Below, in pieces: positions 12,501 to 24,500 of a DNA stretch of 64,000 nucleotides. Location of the stretch: assembly GCF_963855985.1 (NCBI RefSeq), contig NC_087090.1, positions 17,048,501 to 17,112,500 on the forward strand, in the 5' to 3' direction. The stretch's first letter is position 1. Each line of letters starts with the position of its first letter. This DNA is from Ostrinia nubilalis. Taxonomy: Eukaryota; Arthropoda; Insecta; Lepidoptera; Crambidae. The notes beneath the pieces are model-generated. The model ran no database searches. It was not told where the DNA came from and saw only the letters and a list, made by a program, of their open reading frames with translations. Both the position numbers and the translations under genes were made by a program.

Positions 12501-15500
12501 GGGTGAAAATTAAAAATTAAGTTTTAATTGCCTGGCCTCCAGATCTCGCTCAGACTAGTTACATCCACAACTAATTAATATACATTGCATAATCCGTCTC
12601 ATGTGTGTATGATATCGAGAATATGTAAGCATACCTACATACTTACTTGTTGTTCCAAACATGAAATATTTCAGATTAGTGGCAATCAGTGTTGTCTGTT
12701 CGTGCACCTCTATCAACTTTTGCACTTGACTTATCACCCAAAGCTACATTGTCTGAGACTGTGCCATTTTAGATCCGTCCCAAAGATTAAGAAGTATCTA
12801 GCAGCGAGCCTTACTTGTGTTATCATCCAAAGTTTAGCAGCTACATTGTCTGCAACTGTGCCATCTTAGATCCATCCCAAAGATTAAGAAGTGTCTAGCA
12901 GCGAGCCTTACTTGTGTTATCACCAAAGTCTAGCAGCTACATTGTCTGCGACTGTGCTATCTTAGATCCATCCCAATCCCAAAGATTAATAAGTGTCTAG
13001 CAGCAAGCCTTACTTGTGCTATCACCCAAAGTCTAGCAGCTACATTGTCTGAATCTGTGCCATTTTAGATCCACATCCGTCCCAACGATTAAGAAGTATC
13101 TAGCAGCGAGCCTTACTTGTGTTATCGCCCAAAGTTTAGCAGCTACATTGTCTGCAACTGTGCTATCTTAGATCCGCTCCAAAGATTAAGAAGTGTCTAG
13201 CAGCAAGCCTTACTTGTGTTGTCACCCAAAGTCTGGCAGCTACATTGTCTGAGACTGTGCCATCTTAGATCCGTCCCAAAGATTAAGAAGTGTCTAGCAG
13301 CAAGCCTTACTTGTGCTAGCACCAAAGTCTAGCAGCTACATTGTCTTAAGACTGTGCCATCTTAGATCCATCCCAATCCCAAAGATTATGAAGTGTCTAG
13401 CAGCAAGCCTTACTTGTGCTATCACCTAAAGTCTAGAAGCTACATTGTCTAAGACTGTGCCATCTTAGATCCATCCCAATCTCAAAGATTATGAAGTGTC
13501 TAGCAGCAAGCCTTACTTGTGCTATCACCCAAAGTCTAGCAGCTACATTGTCTAAGACTGTGCTATCTTAGATCCGTCTCAAAGATTAACAAGTGACTAG
13601 CAAATGATTGCAAAATATAGTTTGTTAACTCTCATCTTTTTCACACTTAACTGGGTCTCTATGCTTTCCATCTAACTTCCCTCGGTTCAGTCTCATTTCA
13701 TATCTTAATTTGAATACGCAATGCTATTTTCGCGATCGATACCTTGTCATTCTCTTGAGTTACAATAATAATATTCTTCGGCCTGGCCACTGGTCACGTC
13801 ACCGAGTCGTTAATCTTCCTTCAACTGTCAATTTGCTGGTCGGTTGCACTATCTGAGGTGAACGAACGGTTATAAATAGCGCATCGTTATCAGTGCAGGC
13901 AATAAAAATGTAGGTAATTGTACAACACTAGTGCATTATTTCCTGCTGCTTTGTTTTGTTTCAAAGCAAATTGTTCACGTGAACAGCTGTTTTATAGTAA
14001 CACGTAGATCATGACATAATATGGTACGCAAGAATATTATGAACGCGGTATTCTTTTCTCTTATTCACTGACTCCAGTTTATCTCTGTAATCGCCACTGT
14101 TACCTTCATAAAATATGCGTGGTAGAGTTTCTGTCTATTCACGTTTAACAGAATTCCTTCGTGCTAGAACATGTAAATAGGTACATTGTCTGGTGGTAGA
14201 GTTCTCGTTCAATTATTTACCACACTTAGGTACTTACACAAATCAAAGGTCTTCAAATCACAAGTTACTTAGTCTGGTACGCTTCCTCTGGGCCCGATAA
14301 CATAATTTTTTCACGACCCTTCTCTCATTCAGGAACGGAATGTGGACGTGGAGCATCGGTTCGGCGAGTCGCTGGGAGGGGGGGCGCACGTGTCCCGAGG
14401 GAAGAAGAAGTCTACTCGCTGCCGCATGGTGTTCCGCACCGAAATCGTGTCGGCGGCCGGCCAGCGGGAGACGCTGCAGGTCTGCTCCACGCAAATCATC
14501 TGCAGTAAGTACCAGAAGTTGCAATGTCTTCATCACTGTAGTAGTGATGTGACCTAGCATAAGTGAAACTGTGTATTGGAACCAGCAACGGACTTTATGA
14601 AATATCCTTCTTTTTATAGATCGTTTATTCGTTTCATCCACGAAGATGAGTCCCACCAATTTTTGGTTGAGGGAAGCGCAGAGGGCTGAAAGTTTGACCC
14701 GAGCAATCTGAACGTCATTTTTGTAGTGTGCGTGTGCACTCATTGATAATTTAGCGTCTACCGATAGCACTCAAACATTCGCGGAAGAATGGTGGGGCGC
14801 GTCTTCGTGGATAATACGATCTATAACCTATTTACATTTCCAGCCCGAACACCACAGAATTTAGAAACCTTTTCCAATCGAACATTTGTTATTTTAATAA
14901 TGGAACTAACTTGAAATCTTTCCTTATAGCTCAACCGCCAGGGGTACCAGAAGTGTGCCGCAAGTCCCTGGTCTCTTGTCCAGCGAACGGAGGCTTGGAA
15001 CTCTACCTGTTAGGGAAGAACTTTCTCAAAGAGACGCGCGTGGTCTTCAGCCAGAAGCAGGAAGGCCGCAGCGTGTGGGAGGAAGAGGTGGTACCTGACA
15101 AAGAGTTCTTGCAACAGGTGAGTTTTTAACAGTATTATTTTTAACTACATATCCGATCGTTCTCAGTCAGATACTCATTACCAAAAAGCTATTGACTGCT
15201 GGACGAAAGCCTTCCTCAAACACTTCAATACCGCTAATTGTCTATTTGAAGTCGTGGATGCATCGAACAGAGTCCTGTGTTTATCGTGAGGTGGTTTCCA
15301 CTAGAGAACTCATACTTTTCGAACGAACGAGACTTAGGAATAGTCCCATCAAACACTCCATCTTTCATAGGTTTGGCGACAAATATGAGCCAGCCATAGC
15401 CTTTTATGAGAGTAAAACGAGATTCCTTTGGTGCCCTTTTAACCATCATAAAATTAGGCCTTAAGCAACCATTCCTCTCTACCCCATGTTTAAACGTTAT

Positions 15501-18500
15501 GTCGCCCAGATGCTACAATGAAATTCCTTCGACATACTGCGTGCCGCCATATGTTCGTCAAGACATGGCTTTGCTCAAACGTTCCTTTCGTTCTGCCCCA
15601 TGTTCTAAAGCAGTCTTTCCCAAAGTGGGCGATAACGCCCCCTTGTGGGCGCTGCAGGCTTAAAGGGGGGCGGTAAGAGACCCCGGAAAAAAATCGGGGC
15701 ATTGTGTTGAGGCTTGGGAGGCGATTTATAATATCATCTACTAGGAGCTGGACTCTTAGACACCGACTGAGCACTCGACTCTTGTCTACAAAAATGGGGG
15801 CGTTAAAAAAGAATTTATTCTCAAAGTGGGCAGTAGACAAAATAAGTTTGGGAACCGCTGTTCTAAAGGTATATCGCGCAGTTGCTAATGAAGTTCCTTC
15901 CACAGACGCACCTAGTATGCTGCGTGCCGCCATACGCTCGCCAGGACATCGGCGAGGCGGTAACGGTGCAGCTATTCGTGCGGTCAGGCGGCAAGGCGTC
16001 CGAGCCACACGCCTTCTACTACACCCCTCGCACTGCCGGCCCGATCCACTGCACGCGTCACGCACAAGGTACCCGCAGCGCAAGCGCGCGCTATAGCTTC
16101 GCTTGTGTGCCTACCCGCGTAACTGGCACGCCTCGGGCGTCTGTACATAGCAGCTCAGTGTTGTCCACTTGCAAGTAGGGTACATGACACACACTAGTAC
16201 CATGCTGTTCTCAAATTTTAATTTGATAAAATAGTTTGATTAAGAAACGTGAGTAAGAGCTAATGCTCTATTTGACTGCCTCTGCGTTGGGGTACCTCGA
16301 TATTAAATTTCTTATCAAACATCCAACATATTTGGCCTTGTGTATGGTCTGTCGTTCGTAGTATCGCCCCTCATCCATCATCTTCTCTCATTCTTGTACC
16401 AAAACTATAATCATGTTTCAAGTTTTTATCTGATGAACAAAAGTTGCATAAACTATCGTAAAGTTGTACGCTTCTGTTGGTATAAAAATAACCAGAAACA
16501 CTCCTCAACATTTTCTGTTTTTCATAATCAACTGGTTAAATAATTGTTAATATCTGTTCATTCATAGCTCTAAATAAATAAAATAAAGCAAACAAAATTG
16601 ATTCATAAAAGCTCTACATTATAGAAACTCAGATAAATTATTTATGTCTATTTTAAACATTATCGTAAAATGTACAGTGGAATGTGTCATGTACCCTATT
16701 GATACATAATACATAGTATATTTACATATGTTTGCAAAAGGACATGTTTAATATATTTATTTAGTAGCATTTATGTTGGGCGCCCTAGAGTCTCCTAGTT
16801 ATGCCAATGGTTCATAATCCATATTTTAGTCTTACAAAAGATAAAGGAAAGTTAATTTATACATACCATTGCATACCTACCTCGTATGTTTGTACAAATC
16901 ATTGTTCGGATCCAAGTAACATAGTTTACACTGCGGGAAAATCATATGGCAATGAAAAATATTATTTTGTGAATGGGACTTGAAATTGCATTAAGTGTTT
17001 TAATATCTACCTGATATTTGAAATGATGTTTTAATAAATTATGTGATGATTACTGATGGACATAATAGCTGATAAACTATAAAGCAAAGCAGTTTTATCA
17101 TTTTAAAACGTTTGCCAAAATGTTGTTTTTAATAAAACTGTGTTAATAATTTAACAGCTATCCTTTGTGCGTTTTCACGTTACATGGTATTTTAAAATCT
17201 GCTTTTCAATATTAATAGCTTTTTATTATACATTAATGTTGTCACAACTAATATTGTCACTGAATACATTAGTTAGTTGATATTGAAGCATTTCTTCACG
17301 ATGCACTAACTGGCTAAAATATTTTCAAGTTAAATTCAGTAGTTATTTTCATTACCTACTTTTTCCATTGAATTAGTTGCTTGCTTTATGGTCTTTAGCT
17401 TTTGTTTGTCTACATACATTTCAAATACTTCAATGTTCATTCTCACTCTCTAACCAGCTTACAAATGAGTTTAATCATTAAAAATAGGGGGAGTCATTTA
17501 ATTACATCTCTCCTAATTGCCCTCGTTTGTAATTAATACAATCTTTTTTTACTTAAATCAACCAGACGATGTAATTTAAAATAACGAACCTTATTTTTAA
17601 AACATTTAATATCTCATCGTAACACTATCCTGTAGTTCGTACGGTGTAGTCTAACGTAATCAATCACGCCTCTGTACGTATACCTACAGCTGTACAGCCC
17701 ACTAAGCTAGTAGCCAGAACCTTGCTTTCGTCGTTCTAACAGCATGCGCTTTAGTTTGTGCATGATGAGGTGCAGAGATGATAATTATTAACAGAATATG
17801 AGAAACATTTTGGAAGAAATGACTGATGCGAAAATGGCGTACTCTTTCTTTTTTTCCCTTCTGTTCAAGCTAGGTCTGTCTAGGTCGCGGGCCAGCCGCG
17901 CAGAGCCGCCGCGTCGCGCCAGCACGGTACTGACATCAACACGCACACACACACATTCTACTACTACCCACAGTAGGGGCGATGCATGACTTTGTTTTTT
18001 TAAATTCTGCATCAATGCAGGCAAAGACATACGTTTTATTATTCTTGATTATTGCTCCAAATGTCGCTTTTCAAAACCGTTCGTTTCCCCATTTGAAAAG
18101 GAACAAAGAATTTCATTCAATTTCAAAAATATCTAGTCAATTTCCTGATGACTTTGAATGATTTTTGCTTTTAGTTTTTTTTTACTTTATCGTAATGACT
18201 AAAATATTCATGCATAATCCCTATTTGCATTTTGAAGTTCAGGAATTTTATTAATGGTGCATATTCAGCTCGATAGATGGCGCTGTGCGCATATTACATC
18301 GCGCGGGTATTATTTTCCAAACTACTGACTAAACTATTAATTTATTTTTGATACTTATAGATAAATATAAATGAATAGGTGGGAATTTAGATAAATCATT
18401 ATTTAGTTCTTGCGTTAATACGTCATTTGTTCTATAATGTCACATGGGTGTTCGATATGGCCTAGTTAACGCTGCGAGTACATAACAACGCTTTGAATTA

Positions 18501-21500
18501 TAACGCGTTTTCCGAATTTACCCCCTTATTTAAATACCCGAACTGATAGGTAAGTTAACCGTCAAATGTCCGTCTATTTGGTCACGGTGGCCACATTTAC
18601 TAGTTTAAACTCCGCAGGAACCTACTTACGTTTATATTATCGTACCTTGTAATAAAGCTGTTCTTTCTTTCAGTATCGATTTGACGGTTACTGTAGGTAA
18701 ATATTCTAAATTACACACTGAAACACAAAACAAAATAAAACACTTATTCTGACGCACACTACTCAAAAGAACTCACGTTAAAATGATGCTATAGAATCTG
18801 CCGGTTGTATTAATGTTAAATATTACGTAACATGGTGTATACTGACCTACGATTCATTAAAAACTTTGACAAAACTTACTGCTCAGTTACACTCACCCCC
18901 GGTTTCAGCTGGGCGATAGAAATTAACGGTTAGTCAATTCATTTTTAACTGACGATTTGTTAACGATCTTGTTGGCTGATCTTAAGGTTCAAAATGCTAT
19001 GGCACGCCATTACTTTTTGTCGGCAACCTCCATGACGGGGGCTACAGGTTTATTTAGGTACAGACTATACAGACCCCATCCTACACCATTAGCTAGATTA
19101 ACCCGTGCCTTGCCCTGACCTGACCATCAAGCTGCCCTTGAGAAGTTAAAACTAGTATAAATTACTTTTTCAGCCTTAAAATATTACCCCATCTACCCTC
19201 TGTGGTTGGGTGAGAGCTCGTTTACTAATTTTCATTTTTAAAATTGAATTTTATCTAACTTAATTTGTGTAATTTTTATCCACCGGCAACTAATAATGAA
19301 CAGTATTTTTAAGTAACTGTAAAATATATATTTTTAGCTTAAGTAGATTATACAGGTTATTTAAATTGGTTTAAGTTCGTACCATATTTACCGTACCAAA
19401 TACTTTATGGCAGCATTGTCTGGTGGCCTAGAATTAGGTTACAGACGTGCAGAACGGCACTGGGCAAATTGCAAAGAACTGCATGCCTAGCAATAACGAG
19501 TGCGTTTAGAACTACGCCAACTGCAGCATTGGAAATTATTCTGGGATTGCCCCCACTGCACTTGGCGCTAGAAGTAGATGCAAGGAAGGCGCTGCACAGA
19601 CTGAAGGGGGCGGGACTTTGGAGTACATCCAAACCTTGCACCAAGCACACAAGGATGGGGAGTGATCCTCAATTAGATGCAATAATGGACATGGGTTGTG
19701 ATACAATGCAGCCTAGGTACATGTTTAGCAAGGATTTTAAAGTGTCTATACCAACAAGGGAAGACTGGAAAAGAGGACCAAAACGTCAACAAGACAGCCT
19801 GATCTGGTATACTGATGGCTCCAAGATGAACTCAGGAACAGGAGCGGGCGTCTACTCCAAACAATCTGAGCACAGTGAAAGCTTAGGGAGGTTTGCAACA
19901 GTGTTTCAAGCTGAAACCTATGCTATAATCATGTGCGCAGCAAGGAATATAGAACAGGCGCATAAAAAGCGTGACATTTACATATTAAGTGACAGTCAGG
20001 CAGCACTCAAAGCCATTGCCTCAGTGAGGGTTGGATCCAGACTCGTTTTGGAGGCAATCTTGGCACTGAATAAACTTGGAAGGCACAACAGGGTGACCCT
20101 CATGTGGGTACCTGGACATACTGGAATCGAAGGCAATGAGAGAGCCGACAGTCTAGCGAGACAAGGGTCAGAGGCGGCACCTATTGGGCCAGAGCCGATA
20201 GTGCCCTTATCTATAAGCACTGTACACATGGCCATGAGGCAATATACATCCAGGAAGCACAAAGCTGAATGGGAAAGCTCCAACGGTATGAGCCACTCCA
20301 AACTATTCCTAGTTGGAAACACAAGATCATGGGAAAAGCTCATACTCAATGGAAACAGAAGGCAAGCCCGAGTGATCACGGGTGCGCTAACAGGACACTA
20401 CACTACAAACCACATGCTCCACAAAATGGGCCTAACTACGGATGACAGCTGTCGAGCATGTGGAGAACATGCGGAGTCCATGAAACACCTACTCTGCGAA
20501 TGTGACGCGCTAGCCAGAACTAGAATGGGTCTCCTGGGGTCGGCTTATCCGACACCAGAAGAATATAGGTCCTTCTCACCCAAGCACTTGATCCACTATA
20601 TGGATAGGATCTTTGTGGATGAGGGGGGATAAAGGTATAGGGAAGCACAAAAGATCCCAATGGGTCGACGTGCACTGCGCCCATGCGCGGCCCTAAAATA
20701 AGATAAGATAAGATACCGTACCAAATGCGATAGTAAAGACAATTACTCGTACTTCGGTGATAGCGTGTAAAGTATCAGCAAGTTTGCTTGACGAACCAAT
20801 TCGATTGCATCTATCCGCCTCACTCGCTCACTCTGCGATGCGACCATGAGAGACCGTGACGGATAAAGCTCCATTTATCGAAATAGTTTTTCTATGGAGA
20901 CCCTGTTTTTATAACTTCATTGAAACGGACGCATTTACGTTAAAGTGGCACGAATCAAAATCAGCGCGTTTCCGAGGGCAGTGATTCCGGGCTGGCATGT
21001 AGCTAGGCGTATGTTCTTCCGTGGCGATGGCTAATTATACAGTCTTATGTCCAGGTGAGGAGAGGGAACGCGAACGCCCCCTAGTGGGTTGGGGAGGAAT
21101 GATGCCCCCTCCGTCGTTACCCGTCCGCCGACCTTCGTTGCTGATGCCCGATCATGAGCCCGTGGGGCTCAAAAGCGAGGTAAATTGATACATCTATTTA
21201 TTTATTAATTATGATTTCTTTTCTCTCTTCTTTCTGTGTCAGCAAGTCATCTTCTCATGATCTCTTTAATATCTGAGTTAAAGTTTCTGGAACCCTTTGG
21301 TTCCTCGTCTATACTCAGTTCCCTTATTACAGAAGCGCGTGTAGTTCAATTCGTAACCAGTCTCTACTGGAGCTCCCGATCAGCATTGACAGCTAGGTTC
21401 CTAAATATTTCTTAATAAGGCCACATTAGTTCTCCGCGTCAAGGCCTAGTTCTTACCGTGTGCAGGTGGCGGACGAGTCGAGCCAGCACTCGCTGGAGCA

Positions 21501-24500
21501 CGGCGAGTCGTCGTGCGGGCCGGACGGGCCCGAGCCGGCCGCGGGCCAGATGCTCGCCGACGACCTCAAGGTCGTGGACCTCCGGCTGAAGTCCGAGACC
21601 ATCGCCAGGGACCCCCAGACTCAGGTAACACGACGAGAGCGTTGAGAACCGGCCCGGTTGAGAGAGCCGCAATTACAATTTGGAATCTTGTTGACATCTG
21701 CCATGTAAGGTTGCCTTGATAAGTAGACGCAGAATTTTATCCAACAAGTCGCAACACCTTCTTTTTTGCTTTTTTGTTCACGACAAACATAATAATTTGC
21801 AAAGTTGGTGTAACGGCCACACAGCGCAAAGTGTACGCCTTTGACTAACGAACAACGACTGCCCGATCAGGTGAGCTACGGCTACGACGCCATAAAGATG
21901 TCGCCGACTACCCCCGGGCAGAGCGAGCCGCCGTCGCCGCTGGCGTCGTTCACGCAGCAGCTGCAAGCCATCCAGAACCAGGTGCAGACGGACAAGATGG
22001 TGGAGACGGTGACCGCCGCGATATTCAACTCGGACGACAACGCGGGCCAGATCTACCCGCCGATGATGCAGGCGATGGACCCGATGCGGCAGCTGATTTC
22101 GGCGAAGACGCAGATCGACATCCAGCCCGACATGAAGGTGTTGAATCCCGAGCTGATGATCACGGACACGTCGATGCAGGCCACGGTCATGCCGCCCGAG
22201 CAACGCATGATGGTTTACAACACGGCGCGCCCGGACGAGACCTTCAACCCTTTCGGCGCCATGACCAAGATGGAGATGGAGTCGAATCAGATCGAGAGGC
22301 GGCTGGCGCGGCAAAGCGCGCACATGGAGGCCTTGGTAGAAGACGCCATGAAGGTACGTCGCTATTATAACTTGTGTCAATTTTATTCTTAAGTAGGAGC
22401 TGCCACCTGCTTTTGCTTCAAGATATTATTATACTTAAGTGATTTCGGTTAATTAATTGACAAAATGAAATTATTACTTTTTAATCATAAATAATTTAGA
22501 CTAACACGGGATTTTTAAAATGTAATAATTTTTAGTGATTTTTTAGCTTTCAGTTTTTCGTAACAACCAAAAACGAATTTAAATACGTATTTAAACTTCG
22601 GAATATCGACATAGTTTATTATCGTAAACCAAAAAATTGCATATCTAATAAGAACAGCAGAATAGCTAGGATTATCGTCATGTGTCCACATGATTATAAT
22701 TTTGGTAACATTGAAAAAGGCGACGGCGGCGATGTTGCCCGCGGACGCTGCCAAACTGGACGAGCTGGTGAACTCGCGCGTGGACGACCTGTCGGGCAGC
22801 TCGCCCGCCAGCCGCAGCCCCGCCGCGCCACCGCTCGCCGCTGCCATCCCGCCTGACGTCATCCTCGACCCGCAGGTAGGATATATACTCACAGTCACAG
22901 GTCGGCAGCTAGGGCAGGACGAGCTGGGAACCCTAGCGGGGACTAACTGTCGGGCAGCGGCTCGCCCGCGACCGTTCTAAGCCCATGCCATCCCGCCCGA
23001 CGTCATCCTCGACCCGCAGGTAGGATACACTACAGATCGGCAGCTGGAAAAAGACGAGGTAACCCCCGTGGGAACAACCTGTCTCGTCCAGCCCGCCCGA
23101 CGTCTCCTCGATCACCTCGGCAGCTAGGGCACGACGAGCTGGGAACTCCCGCGTGGATGGATGACCTCAGACTCACTCGCAACCGTCTCAGCCCATGCCA
23201 TCATTGCCATCCCGCCAGACGTCTTCCTCGACCCGCAGGTAGGATACACTACAGATCGGCAGCTGGAAAAAGACGAGGGAACCCCCGTGGGAACAACCTG
23301 TCTCGGAACCAACCTCGGAACCCCCGCGAGGACGGATGACCTCAGCCCCGACGCGCCGCCGCTCGCCGCCGCCATCCCGCCCGACGTCATCCTCGACCCG
23401 CAGGTAGGATATACTTACAGGCCGGTAGCTAGGGCACGACAAGCAGGGAACCCCCGGGAGTAGGGTTGTGACGCGCCCCGCGACGCATCGACAGCCCTAG
23501 CACCGAGCGCAGAGATTTTGACAACCCTACGGCTGCGCGGCCGCACGCCGCACGGACCGAGCTAATATAAGAGACGGCGGCGACCGCGGGCGCCTAGCAT
23601 TCGCTCGGGAGCCATCGTAACAGCCAGACGATCGCGCGCGCGTCTACGGCTAATTGCGCAAGAGTCCCCCCTAGCGAATAGCTGCCCTCACTATACACTA
23701 CAGATCGGCAGCTAGAAAAAGACGAGGGAACCCCCGTGGGAACAACCTGTCTCGGAACCAACCTCGGAACCCCCGCGTGAACGGATGACCTCAGCCCCGA
23801 CGCGCCGCCGCCATCCCGCCCGACGTCATCCTCGACCCGCAGGTAGCAAACACTACAGATCGGCAGCTGGAAAAAGACCGCCTCTGTGGTCTAGTGGTAA
23901 GACCACCTGCTTCAGACGCAGAGGTCCCGGGTTCGATTCCCAGTGGGGGCAGATTTTTCTGTTCGGTTTGGTTGGTGGTAGGGCTTGTTCTAAGTCCGCC
24001 TGGCTAGCTACCACCATCTTACCTAAGTCTGTCGCCATAACAACAATGTTAACAGCATTATTGTGTTCCGGCAGTTAGAGGTAAGATAGCCAGTTCCTCC
24101 GTGGTTGAGGATTCCGGGTGAAGCTCGCTTCCACCTTCGGCCTGATCGTCACTTACCATCAGGTGAGATACAGGCCAAGAGCTTCCTCGTTGTGGATAAA
24201 AAAAAATAAAAAAATAAAAAAGACAAGGGAACCCCCGTGGGAACAACCTGTCTCGGAACCAACCTCGGAACCCCCGCGAGGACGGATGACCTTAGCCCCG
24301 ACGCGCCGCCGCTCGCCGCCGCCATCCCGCCCGACGTCATCCTCGACCCGCAGGTAGGATATACTCACAGTTCCGCAGCTGGGGCACGACGAGCTGCCGG
24401 GCTAGGATTAATAGACTAGCAGGGACTAACTGTTGGGCGGCGGCTCGCCCGTGACTGTTCTCAGCCCATGCCATGGCATCATGATCCCATCCCGCCCGAC

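Larger units (their letters stand above)
16069..21054 (+). other. NFAT intron 8, hosts a LINE fragment
   Basis: A 5-kb AT-rich intron. The only coding-like segment is the LINE at 19402-20713. The block near 18270 (gatagatggcgctgt) resembles one at 1428. Confidence 0.55.

Noticed and set aside
12735..13605. A CRISPR array
   Set aside because: The units are contiguous, about 100 bp and lack spacers; the DNA is eukaryotic.
21778..22380. 200-aa minus-strand frame rich in His/Leu/Arg
   Set aside because: Antisense shadow of NFAT exon 11, with composition typical of GC-rich antisense.
23879..23951. A functional tRNA gene
   Set aside because: The head has A and B boxes but continues into a SINE body with a tail and target duplication.
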